Source: Rikenellaceae bacterium (GTDB taxonomy: Bacteria > Bacteroidota > Bacteroidia > Bacteroidales > UBA932). Taken from it: 20,179 bases of DNA. The stretch is taken from assembly GCA_900767375.1 (NCBI GenBank), contig CAAFYX010000027.1:1-20179 (forward strand), written 5' to 3'. The position numbers and the translations under genes were made by a program. Below the pieces are notes generated by a model that had not been told where the DNA came from, made no database searches, and saw only the letters and a program-made list of their open reading frames with translations. Positions 1 to 7,111 of the stretch are shown here, one piece after another; position 1 is the first letter of the stretch; every line of letters begins with the position of its first letter.

Positions 1-899
1 CAAAATGCACTGGAGCAATCGTCAACGGCAAGGCCATCTCCATCAAGGACAAGCTTCAGACAGGAGATGTCGTGGAGATCATGACCGGCAAGAACCAGAA
101 ACCGACTCAGGACTGGCTCAACTGGGTGGTCACCTCCAAGGCCAAGAGCCGCATCAAGCACGAGCTGAAGGAGGCGGAGTTCAAAAAGGCCGCCGAAGGC
201 CGCGAGCTGCTCGAGCGCAGGCTGAAAAACTGGAAGCTCGAGATCTCCGACGAGAGGATGCGGGAGCTGATGAAGAAGTTCAAGTACACCTCCCTCAACT
301 CCTTCTGGGCTGCCCTAGGCGAGGAAGAGATCGATATCAATGAAATAAAGGCGTTCATCCAGGCCCAGGAAGCTCCTGCCGTCCAGGAGCAGGCCAAGCC
401 CGAAGAGGCTCTGGTCAAGGACTGGAACGGCAACAAATCTACGGATGACATCCTCGTGCTCAGCGCCAAGGACGTCAAGGGACTTGACTACCGCATGGCG
501 CGCTGCTGCAACCCCGTCTACGGAGATGATGTCTTCGGCTTCGTGACACGCGGGGAAGGAATCAAGATCCACAGGATAAACTGCCCTAACGCCTCCCGTC
601 TGCTTGACAAATATCCATACAGGATACAGCGCGTCGTGTGGGCGGAAAGCCCGAGCTCCGGCGACTTCCAGTGCACGCTGAAGATTCTCGCCGACCTCGA
701 CTACTCCGTAATGTCCAAGATAATGGAGGTAGTGGCCATGTTCAAGGCTTCTGTAAGGTCCATAAATGCGAGCGAGGACACCCGCAACGGCTGTTATGAC
801 ATCTCAGCCCGTATCCTCGTACCGTCGAACACGGAGCTTGACAAGGTCATCTCCCAGATTGCGGCCCTCAAGCACGTCATCAAGGTCAGACGTATGTAA
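1..899 (+). CDS. RelA/SpoT family (p)ppGpp synthetase/hydrolase, C-terminal part (5' end outside the window)
   Basis: This is the regulatory half of a long RSH protein, which makes and/or degrades (p)ppGpp in the stringent response. The open frame runs in from the left edge, with its first complete codon at base 3, so the catalytic hydrolase and synthetase domains are not visible. Seen in order: the end of a TGS domain (VNGKAISIKDKLQTGDVVEI), a helical region rich in K/E, a conserved cysteine/histidine segment (YRMARCCNPVYGDDVFGFVT, then KIHRINCPN), and a C-terminal ACT domain over about the last 75 residues. All are typical of ribosome-associated RSH regulatory regions. Whether it is bifunctional or synthetase-only cannot be decided without the N-terminus. 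The TAA at 897-899 is immediately followed by the reverse-strand stop of mltG, so no 3' untranslated spacer exists. Confidence 0.95.
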   Translation, partial: KCTGAIVNGKAISIKDKLQTGDVVEIMTGKNQKPTQDWLNWVVTSKAKSRIKHELKEAEFKKAAEGRELLERRLKNWKLEISDERMRELMKKFKYTSLNSFWAALGEEEIDINEIKAFIQAQEAPAVQEQAKPEEALVKDWNGNKSTDDILVLSAKDVKGLDYRMARCCNPVYGDDVFGFVTRGEGIKIHRINCPNASRLLDKYPYRIQRVVWAESPSSGDFQCTLKILADLDYSVMSKIMEVVAMFKASVRSINASEDTRNGCYDISARILVPSNTELDKVISQIAALKHVIKVRRM

Positions 900-1925
900 T
901 TATCTTCTGTTGAGCGCAGCCTGGAATGCTGCAGCATTCTTCAGATGCTCCGAATACGTGGCGGCGAAACGATGCGTTCCGTCGAATGAAGGGCTTGCGC
1001 AGAAATAGAGATATCCGTGCTTGTCAGGATTCAGAACAGCCTCCAGCGCCTCTTTCTGAGGCACAGCGATAGGTCCCGGAGGAAGTCCCTCGTAACGGTA
1101 GGTATTGTACGGGGAGTTGACCTCGAGGTGTTTCAAAAGTATTCGCTTGAGCTTGTAATCGAAGCAGAAGGCGACCGTAGGGTCAGCCTGAAGCTTCATC
1201 CCGCAGTGGAGACGGTTAAGGTACACACCCGCCACGGAAGGCATTTCAGGGACGTGGTTGGTCTCCCCGGAAACTATTGAGGCAAGGATGCTGACTTCCT
1301 CCTTGGTCAGGCCCTGGGCCTTGGCCTTGGAAAGATTGGACTTGGTCCAGAACGCATCATAGGCTTGCTTCTGCTTGAGCAGTATCTCCTCGACACTGGC
1401 AGTCCAGTAAAGCTCGTAGGTGTCGGGAATAAACAACGAAAAGACGTTCTTCGAGTTGAACCCGTAGTGGGAGAGAAGATCGTTGTCACACAGCGCAGCA
1501 TAGACTTCAGCCGAATCCACGAGCATCTGGTTGCCTATCTTGCGGGCGATGGACTCCTTAGTGCGCATTGTCCCGGAAAGGGTCATCCCGACAGGGGTCT
1601 GCCAGCAATTGTTGAGCATTCTGGCGACATACACACTGGTGGACGAAGGTTTGATTATATATCTTCCCGGCTGGAGATATTCACTGACTTTCTTGTCATC
1701 GAAAGCACGTTTGAGGCTGTTGGGACGTCTGACACCGGCGGAGTCACAGATCATCGTCATCACCTGGCCGGCATCCATTCCCGGATAGACATAAAGCACC
1801 GTCTCATGCTTGAAGTTCGGCTGTTTGTTGTCCGTATACCAGAGAATAAGCTTCCGGCCGATGCACAGACCCACCACAAGAATAATGGCGACAACGCCGA
1901 TTACGATCTTACTGTTCCTTTTCAT
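900..1925 (-). CDS. mltG: Endolytic murein transglycosylase MltG (YceG-like)
   Basis: This 341-residue inner-membrane lytic transglycosylase cuts nascent peptidoglycan glycan strands and is thought to set their length. One N-terminal membrane anchor is visible (about residues 7-30) after a basic MKRNSK start, followed by the periplasmic YceG domain. Family motifs are clear: ASIVSGETN with the conserved Glu of the E-T pair at about residue 221 (the family's catalytic Glu region), VAGVYLNRL, GMKLQADPTV, and SPYNTYRYEGLPPGPIAVP. The commonly seen IVEKET motif reads IVSGET here, so the first of its two acidic residues is lost. The ATG overlaps the stop of the upstream glucosaminidase gene as ATGA (1922-1925), implying translational coupling. 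The product probably works with that hydrolase in cell-wall remodelling. The stop codon directly abuts the stop of the convergent RSH gene. Confidence 0.95.
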   Translation of the reverse strand: MKRNSKIVIGVVAIILVVGLCIGRKLILWYTDNKQPNFKHETVLYVYPGMDAGQVMTMICDSAGVRRPNSLKRAFDDKKVSEYLQPGRYIIKPSSTSVYVARMLNNCWQTPVGMTLSGTMRTKESIARKIGNQMLVDSAEVYAALCDNDLLSHYGFNSKNVFSLFIPDTYELYWTASVEEILLKQKQAYDAFWTKSNLSKAKAQGLTKEEVSILASIVSGETNHVPEMPSVAGVYLNRLHCGMKLQADPTVAFCFDYKLKRILLKHLEVNSPYNTYRYEGLPPGPIAVPQKEALEAVLNPDKHGYLYFCASPSFDGTHRFAATYSEHLKNAAAFQAALNRR

Positions 1926-3076
1926 GGCTTTCGAAGTAAAATGGTTTCCCCTTCACGCAGGGTATGGGACGGGGTGAATTCATTGAGCTTGCATATCGAT
2001 TTCATCCTCACGGCGAAACGCTGGCATATCTCATGCAGCGACTCTCCGTCCTCTCCGACAATATATTTCTCCATTCCCTTTACAGCCTGAGTCTTCTTCA
2101 TTCGAAGATAGACCACAGTCCCCGGCTGGAGACGGTCCTTCCTGGAGACTTCGTTGAACTTGAGGACCTCACGAAGGAAAAGTCCGTTGAGCTTGGCAAT
2201 ATCCGAGTATGAGTCCCCCACCATCGAAAGGACGAAAGGCACGCCGTTCTTCATGAGAACCTGCTTAGAGAGACTGAAATGGAACTCTTCGGAGGCCTGT
2301 GGAAGGACCTCGACGGTCTGCTCGATTGTATTCGGCGATGGAGGGATGACATCAGGTATCACTTCAGACTGATGCTGCTCGACCTTTGGGTCAGACTTCT
2401 TTTCAGCCATCTTCTCCTCCTTCACGGCCTTCCCATCCTTCACGGCTGCGACAGGCGTCCCGGCCTTTGCCTCTTTCACCGGCTCCTCTGCCGGTTCCGG
2501 CCTTGCTTCAGGCCCGGGCTCCGATGGTGCTGACGTCCCGGCGACCGCTCCGGAAACTTCTGCCTGGGTCATGGAGTCATAACGGGCAAGGTTGAAATCC
2601 TCAATATTCTTTATCAGCTTCGCCGGATATGACGGATCCGTGGCGTAGCCGGCCTTCTTCAGGCCATATGCCCAGGACTCATAGTCCTTCGTATCGAAAT
2701 CGAACAGGAACTTGTACCTGTCCTGATATCTCAGGAAATCGGAATGGTCACGGAAAGACTCCTCCGCATCGTCATAGACACGGAAGCACTCCCCCTTACT
2801 GTCATCATCCTTTTTCATGGATTTGCCCTTCCAGTCAGAATGGCACTTGATGCCGAAATGATTATTGCCCTCGGTGGCCAGCGGGGAGTTCCCGAAACCG
2901 GACTCCAGAAGTCCCTGGGCCAGAGTGATGCTGGCGGGCACTCCACTTCTGTACATCTCCCGTACAGCAGTAGGAGCCCACTTCTCGATATACCTCTCCT
3001 GAGGACTGTCAGCCGGTGCTGCGTATGAGACAAAGACGACAACCAGCAGGAACAGAACGGCCAATGATTTCTTCAT
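1922..3076 (-). CDS. Secreted GH73 glucosaminidase with two C-terminal LysM domains
   Basis: This is a 384-residue predicted peptidoglycan hydrolase (mannosyl-glycoprotein endo-beta-N-acetylglucosaminidase/flagellar-J-like family). Residues 1-20 form a signal peptide (MKKSLAVLFLLVVVFVSYAA). The GH73 domain spans about residues 30-170: SITLAQGLLESGFGNSPLA carries the likely catalytic Glu58, followed by NNHFGIKC and GYATDPSYPAKLI. A charged, proline-rich linker (about 170-265, rich in E, K and P) joins it to two LysM-like glycan-binding modules near 268-330 and 337-384; the second contains KYIVGEDGESLHEICQRF. It should act in the periplasm on glycan strands. It overlaps mltG by four bases, and the pair is probably co-transcribed. 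A TATCTTTG element at 3084-3091 lies so close to the ATG that the mRNA may have almost no leader. No other gene lies between it and rnz. Confidence 0.9.
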   Translation of the reverse strand: MKKSLAVLFLLVVVFVSYAAPADSPQERYIEKWAPTAVREMYRSGVPASITLAQGLLESGFGNSPLATEGNNHFGIKCHSDWKGKSMKKDDDSKGECFRVYDDAEESFRDHSDFLRYQDRYKFLFDFDTKDYESWAYGLKKAGYATDPSYPAKLIKNIEDFNLARYDSMTQAEVSGAVAGTSAPSEPGPEARPEPAEEPVKEAKAGTPVAAVKDGKAVKEEKMAEKKSDPKVEQHQSEVIPDVIPPSPNTIEQTVEVLPQASEEFHFSLSKQVLMKNGVPFVLSMVGDSYSDIAKLNGLFLREVLKFNEVSRKDRLQPGTVVYLRMKKTQAVKGMEKYIVGEDGESLHEICQRFAVRMKSICKLNEFTPSHTLREGETILLRKP

Positions 3077-3083
3077 ACAGACA

Positions 3084-3091
3084 CAAAGATA
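3084..3091 (-). promoter_or_regulatory. Candidate -7 promoter element before the glucosaminidase-mltG pair
   Basis: Read on the minus strand this is TATCTTTG, an exact match to the Bacteroidota -7 consensus TAnnTTTG. Only seven bases separate it from the ATG at 3076, so initiation here would give a leaderless or nearly leaderless mRNA. No well-spaced TTG -33 element is visible. The match and its position are seen; its use is inferred. Confidence 0.45.
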
Positions 3092-3119
3092 TAAATTCTG
3101 TTCGATATTGGTGCCTTAA

Positions 3120-3135
3120 GTCGGAGGAACCCGAC
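3120..3135 (-). terminator. Weak hairpin downstream of rnz
   Basis: A five-base-pair stem (GTCGG/CCGAC, six-base loop) lies just after the rnz stop on the minus strand. It is followed by CTTAAGG rather than a T-tract, so it is at best a poor intrinsic terminator, and some readthrough into the glucosaminidase gene is possible. Confidence 0.25.
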
Positions 3136-3140
3136 AGAGA

Positions 3141-4127
3141 TTACTGTTTTTTCACAGGAAGGTCGAAGACGGAGCCGTCTGAAGCGGCGTAGGTTTCAGG
3201 GAAAACGGTGCGGCACTCCGCCTCATATTTCTTTTCGTCGCGTTCGCGTGAAGAGTAATGGCCTATGACAAGCCTGCCGGCTCCGGCATCCAGGGCGCAC
3301 TGCGCTGCCTGCAGGGTTGTGGAATGATGACGCTTGGCGGCCAGGTCAGTGTGCTGGGAAAGATAGGTGCTTTCGTGGTAAAGGATGTCAACTCCCTTTA
3401 CCCAGGATGACAGTTCATCGAAAGGAGCTGTATCTGAACAGTATGCATAGCTGCGCGGGACCCACGGGACATAGGTGGCCTCATCTGCGGAAATGACAAG
3501 CGGTTCGGAGGTGCCGGAATGTTTCTCAAATCCGTTCATGAAAGTCACACCCTCATCAGTTCCGGCAGGACGGACAACGTCCTCACCTCTCTTCAAGGTG
3601 CCTATCTCCGTAAGAGTCAGGTCATACCTGTCCAGAATGTCCTTGTATATATTGCGCTGCGGAGCCTTTTCCCTGAAGAGGAAACCGTAAGTCTCGATGG
3701 CGTGGTTAAGAGGAAATGCCTGAATCTCAAGCGATTTGGTCTCATACACCGTCTCCGGGGCCTTCATCTTCAAGGCGACGTGTCTGATTTCGAAACCCAC
3801 CCCTTCTCCATAATATGACAGGAAAAACTTCAGGATAGGGCCGAAGGAAACAGGTGCATAGATGTTCAGCGGCACAGTACGTCCGAGCATGCCCATAGTC
3901 GACAGCAGACCGAATATGCCGAAAACGTGGTCTCCGTGGATGTGTGAGATGAAGATGGAATCGATCTTCTGGATAGAGACCTTGTAGCGCTGGAGCTGCA
4001 CCTGCACTCCTTCGCCACAATCGATTAAAAACGAGCGCCCGTGTACGCAAAGTACCTGGGCGCTCTGAAATCTATCAATAACGGGCTTGGCCGAAGCCGT
4101 ACCCATTACTTTAAGAGTGAAATCCAT
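3141..4127 (-). CDS. rnz: Ribonuclease Z (tRNA 3' endonuclease)
   Basis: This 328-residue metallo-beta-lactamase-fold nuclease removes the 3' trailer of tRNA precursors in the cytoplasm. The zinc-binding motif SHIHGDH places His62, His64, Asp66 and His67. Further ligands expected for the fold are visible: His142 (PLNHAIETYGF), Asp232 in AYCSDTAPF, and His290 in VIGHYSSRERDE, close to the family's GHFSxR signature. The N-terminal VMGTASAKP segment also fits RNase Z. Length is normal for the short bacterial form. The ATG lies two bases after the rpsA stop codon, so the gene is probably co-transcribed with and translationally coupled to rpsA, linking tRNA processing to ribosome supply. Confidence 0.95.
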   Translation of the reverse strand: MDFTLKVMGTASAKPVIDRFQSAQVLCVHGRSFLIDCGEGVQVQLQRYKVSIQKIDSIFISHIHGDHVFGIFGLLSTMGMLGRTVPLNIYAPVSFGPILKFFLSYYGEGVGFEIRHVALKMKAPETVYETKSLEIQAFPLNHAIETYGFLFREKAPQRNIYKDILDRYDLTLTEIGTLKRGEDVVRPAGTDEGVTFMNGFEKHSGTSEPLVISADEATYVPWVPRSYAYCSDTAPFDELSSWVKGVDILYHESTYLSQHTDLAAKRHHSTTLQAAQCALDAGAGRLVIGHYSSRERDEKKYEAECRTVFPETYAASDGSVFDLPVKKQ

Positions 4128-4129
4128 TA

Positions 4130-5899
4130 TTATTCACCTTTCTCGAGTTTTTCCTTGAGAGCTGCGAGAGCGTCGATGTCACCGAGAGTGGTCTTCTCAA
4201 CTGAAGAGTTGACCTTCTTGATGGCCTTCTTTGCGCTTTCAGCCTCAGCTACGACTGCCTTCTCCTTAGCCTCAGAGTAAGTCCTTACGTGTGAGAGGAG
4301 GATGCGGCGGGTAGAGCGGCGGAGCTCAACTACGCGGAATGGAAGGGTCTCGCCTGCAACTGCAGCCTTGCCGTCTTCCTTGACGATCTCGCGGTTGAAT
4401 GCGAAACCTTCAGCGTCACCTTCGAGAGTGATGACAGCGCCCTTGTCAGTAACGGAAGCGATGGTTCCCTCTACTGTAGAGCCTACGATGTACTTGGCCT
4501 CAACCTCATCCCATGGGTTAGGGAGAAGCTGCTTGTGACCGAGGCTGAGTTTGTGGTTGGCCTCGTCGAAGTCAAGGATCTGAACGTCGATGGAGTCACC
4601 GGCTGCGACAAGCTCTGAAGGATGCTTGATCTTGTTCCATGAGAGGTCGCTGATGTGTACGAGACCTTCAACGCCGTCCTCAAGCTCTGCGAATACACCG
4701 AAGTTGGTGATATTGCGGACAACTGCCTTCTGCTGTGAGCCGACAGGATACTTCTCGCGGATACCCTCCCAAGGGTTGACTGAAAGCTGCTTCAGACCGA
4801 GGGACATCTTCCTGTTCTCGCGGTCGATGGTGAGGATCTGAGCTTCAACCTCGTCACCTACCTTGAGGAACTCCTGTGCTGAGTGGAGGCGTGGTGACCA
4901 GCTCATCTCGGAAACGTGGATGAGCCCCTCGACACCTGGAACGATCTCCACGAATGCGCCGTAGTCAGCGATGAGGATGACCTTACCGTTAACCTTGTCA
5001 CCTACCTTGAGGTCAGCATCGAGTGCATCCCAAGGATGTGGAGTGAGCTGCTTGTAACCGAGAGCGATTCTCTTCTGCTGCTCGTTGAAGTCGAGGACAA
5101 CGACCTTGATCTTCTGATCGAGCTGTACGAACTCCTCCGGATGGTTTACGCGGCCCCATGAGAGGTCTGTGATGTGGATGAGACCGTCCACGCCGCCGAG
5201 GTCAACGAATACACCGTAGTTGGTGATGTTCTTGACTGTACCTTCGAGGACCTGTCCCTTTTCGAGCTTGCTGATGAGCTCGCTTCTCTTCTGCTCCTGC
5301 TCTGCTTCGAGGAGGGCCTTGTGGGAAACGACTACATTGCGGAACTCCTGGTTGATCTTGACGATCTTGAAGTCGATGGTCTGGTTTACGTATACATCGT
5401 AGTCACGGATAGGCTTGATGTCGATCTGTGAACCTGGAAGGAATGCCTCGATTCCGAATACGTCGACGATCATACCACCCTTTGTACGAGTCTTTACGAA
5501 GCCCTTGACAACATCGTTATTGTTGTACGCCTCATTGACCTTGTCCCAAGACTTGAGGGCGCGAGCCTTCTTGTGGGAGATTACGAGCTGTCCCTTCCTG
5601 TCCTCAGCGGACTCTACGAACACCTCTACCTTGTCACCGACCTTGAGGTCAGGATTGTAACGGAACTCAGGAGCGGAGATGACGCCTTCGCTCTTTCCAC
5701 CGATGGTGACGATAACTTCGCGCTTGTTGATAGCGGTGACCTCACCTTCTACAACTTCGTTCTCAACGACCTTTGAGAGAGTCTGGTCGTAAGCTTCCTG
5801 GATTTTCTGCTTCTCCTCGCCGGAGAATGCGGAATTGCCTTCAAATGCATCCCAATCGAAATTCTCAGGAGCAACTGATGCGTTTAAAAATTCTGCCAT
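4130..5899 (-). CDS. rpsA: 30S ribosomal protein S1
   Basis: This 589-residue protein carries six S1 RNA-binding repeats, at about residues 48-112, 130-195, 217-284, 302-372, 389-458 and 474-548. The central repeats are the most canonical (NITNYGVFVDLGGVDGLIHI, ADYGAFVEI, NITNFGVFAEL). The first, second and last are more divergent, as usual for S1. A short acidic N-terminus precedes repeat 1, and a lysine-rich tail follows repeat 6. S1 brings mRNA to the 30S subunit, which matters particularly in a lineage that makes little use of Shine-Dalgarno pairing. The start at 5899 is an ATG with an A/T-rich leader and no purine-rich SD. The upstream corA terminator implies an own promoter. rnz follows after two bases. 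Confidence 0.97.
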   Translation of the reverse strand: MAEFLNASVAPENFDWDAFEGNSAFSGEEKQKIQEAYDQTLSKVVENEVVEGEVTAINKREVIVTIGGKSEGVISAPEFRYNPDLKVGDKVEVFVESAEDRKGQLVISHKKARALKSWDKVNEAYNNNDVVKGFVKTRTKGGMIVDVFGIEAFLPGSQIDIKPIRDYDVYVNQTIDFKIVKINQEFRNVVVSHKALLEAEQEQKRSELISKLEKGQVLEGTVKNITNYGVFVDLGGVDGLIHITDLSWGRVNHPEEFVQLDQKIKVVVLDFNEQQKRIALGYKQLTPHPWDALDADLKVGDKVNGKVILIADYGAFVEIVPGVEGLIHVSEMSWSPRLHSAQEFLKVGDEVEAQILTIDRENRKMSLGLKQLSVNPWEGIREKYPVGSQQKAVVRNITNFGVFAELEDGVEGLVHISDLSWNKIKHPSELVAAGDSIDVQILDFDEANHKLSLGHKQLLPNPWDEVEAKYIVGSTVEGTIASVTDKGAVITLEGDAEGFAFNREIVKEDGKAAVAGETLPFRVVELRRSTRRILLSHVRTYSEAKEKAVVAEAESAKKAIKKVNSSVEKTTLGDIDALAALKEKLEKGE

Positions 5900-5959
5900 A
5901 ATTTTGTAAATTAAAACAAACTAGGGGTTTAACATTATTTTTGTGCTTTGGAAGAGCAT
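5900..5959 (-). promoter_or_regulatory. rpsA leader and probable promoter region
   Basis: About 60 bases separate the corA terminator from the rpsA ATG, so the rpsA promoter should lie here. The best candidate on the minus strand is TAGTTTG (5920-5926), one base short of the TAnnTTTG consensus, about 20 bases before the ATG. No clear TTG -33 element is visible. The leader is A/T-rich and lacks a Shine-Dalgarno motif. Confidence 0.3.
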
Positions 5960-5987
5960 AAAAAAGCACGCCTTCCGAAAAGCGTGC
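5960..5987 (-). terminator. Intrinsic terminator after corA
   Basis: On the minus strand a perfect stem GCACGC/GCGTGC (5982-5987 with 5966-5971, ten-base loop) is followed directly by six T (5960-5965). It lies 45 bases past the corA stop and before rpsA, which isolates the two transcription units. It could also act in the rpsA leader if rpsA starts further upstream. Confidence 0.75.
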
Positions 5988-6031
5988 AAAGATAGTCAAT
6001 TTTTCTGATTAACAAACAAATTTTCAGTCCT

Positions 6032-6979
6032 TTAGAGCAATTTTCTTCTCTTGAAGGCAATGAAAAGCGCCAGAACGAGCAGACACATGATGGCGATGAT
6101 GCCGAGCCAGGCCAGATTCCACCCCTCGAGAGGCAGCTTGACGTTCATTCCGTAGAAGCTGGCGACAAGCGTTGCAGGCATGAGGAGGAGCGATACCAGC
6201 GTGAATATCTTCATGATCCTGTTCTGGTCGAGGTTGATAAGACCGACTGCGGTGTCCTGGAGGTACTCCAGACGCTCGAAGTTGAAATTGGCATGGTTGA
6301 TAAGTGAAGCGATGTCCTGCAGGAGGACATTGAGCCTCGGCTCCAGCACTGCGGGGTAACGGTCACTTTTGAGAAGGTTGGAGATGAGCCTCTGCTTGTC
6401 GACGACATTCTCGCGGACCACCATGGTATTCTCCTGCAGCTGATTGATATCCAGGAGGAAATCCTCGTTTATATCCTCCTGCTGGTTGATGCGTCTGGAG
6501 AATCTGGCCGTGTCCTTGCCGAGGATTTCGACGATGTCGGCGTCAAGGTCCACTCTCTGATCGAGCATCGACACGAAGATGGTCCAGCCGTCAGGGAACA
6601 GCGCAGGCTTGGCGCAAAGCTTCATCTGGAGGCTGGTGATACTGCGGAGAGGCACCTCGCGGAGTGTGGCAAGGGTATTTTCGACTATGATGAAAGACAC
6701 CGGGTCGGAGCAGTACTCGTCATCGGTAGGTGTCAGATAGTTTGTATTTGCAAAGATGGCTGCGTCGGTCTCATAGAACCGGGATGAACTCTCGATCTCC
6801 TCGGCCTGAGCGCGGCTCTGGATCTCCGTGCCAAGGAACTTTTCTGTGGCTCTCTTTTCTTCGCCTGTCGGATCGAGAAGATCTATCCAAATGACGTCCT
6901 TTCTCTCCAACTTTGCGAACTCCGTTTCGGACTGGAAGTAATCTACCTTACCGCCGAGTCTGTAGAAAATGTTGATCAT
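6032..6979 (-). CDS. corA: CorA family magnesium/divalent cation transporter
   Basis: This 315-residue transporter forms a pentameric inner-membrane channel for Mg2+ (some family members take Co2+ or Ni2+). The large cytoplasmic N-terminal domain ends in long helices. The pore signature YGMN (Gly277-Asn279) closes transmembrane helix 1 (about 258-276), and helix 2 runs about 289-309 into a basic RRKLL end, the normal CorA layout. I choose the ATG at 6979 because it begins MINIFYRLGG and is preceded by GGGAGAGG. The frame can be extended to a GTG at 7027, but the extra 16 residues look like translated leader. A strong promoter match (7063-7092) and an inverted repeat (7034-7062) lie upstream, and a terminator follows. 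mntP, a putative Mn efflux gene, is the upstream neighbour. Confidence 0.95.
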   Translation of the reverse strand: MINIFYRLGGKVDYFQSETEFAKLERKDVIWIDLLDPTGEEKRATEKFLGTEIQSRAQAEEIESSSRFYETDAAIFANTNYLTPTDDEYCSDPVSFIIVENTLATLREVPLRSITSLQMKLCAKPALFPDGWTIFVSMLDQRVDLDADIVEILGKDTARFSRRINQQEDINEDFLLDINQLQENTMVVRENVVDKQRLISNLLKSDRYPAVLEPRLNVLLQDIASLINHANFNFERLEYLQDTAVGLINLDQNRIMKIFTLVSLLLMPATLVASFYGMNVKLPLEGWNLAWLGIIAIMCLLVLALFIAFKRRKLL

Positions 6980-7033
6980 ACCTCTCCCTTTTTTATATCC
7001 GGCTGGCTGACCGGAAGGGTTAAACACTCGTGA

Positions 7034-7062
7034 CAGGCTGACATTACGGAGAAGTCAGCCTG
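7034..7062. repeat. Perfect 9-bp inverted repeat at the corA transcription start
   Basis: CAGGCTGAC (7034-7042) and GTCAGCCTG (7054-7062) are exact reverse complements around an 11-base centre. The right arm touches the -7 element of the corA promoter, so the predicted start point falls inside that arm. It could be a repressor operator or a hairpin at the extreme 5' end of the corA mRNA. There is no T-tract on the minus strand, so it is not a typical terminator for mntP. Confidence 0.6.
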
Positions 7063-7092
7063 CAAAGGTAAAAAGTAATTTCAATAATCCAA
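7063..7092 (-). promoter_or_regulatory. corA promoter (Bacteroidota-type)
   Basis: On the minus strand TTG (7090-7092) is followed after exactly 19 bases by TACCTTTG (7063-7070), fitting the Bacteroidota primary sigma consensus (TTTG, about 19 bases, TAnnTTTG). Transcription should begin near 7056-7058, giving a leader of about 78 bases to the ATG at 6979. Confidence 0.7.
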
Positions 7093-7111
7093 GCCTCTGC
7101 AGCCAAGAAAA

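Noticed and set aside
5..343. 112-residue frame rich in Q, R and G at the left edge
   Set aside because: It is an out-of-frame reading of the RSH gene, whose own frame shows clear TGS, helical and ACT features.
4916..5776. Chain of plus-strand open frames of 60-85 residues opposite rpsA
   Set aside because: They are antisense shadows of the S1 coding sequence: acidic/valine/leucine-rich translations mirroring S1 codons, no start signals and no recognisable domains.
6980..7027. Extended CorA N-terminus from a GTG at 7027
   Set aside because: The added 16 residues resemble leader sequence, and a purine-rich site lies directly before the internal ATG at 6979.
7034..7062. Inverted repeat as the terminator of the mntP operon
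   Set aside because: The minus strand shows no T-tract after the stem, and the repeat sits on the corA start site instead.
6980..7111. Mg2+ riboswitch (M-box) or Mn riboswitch (yybP-ykoY) before corA/mntP
   Set aside because: The predicted corA leader is about 78 bases, far shorter than an M-box, and mntP has no leader at all because it overlaps recR.
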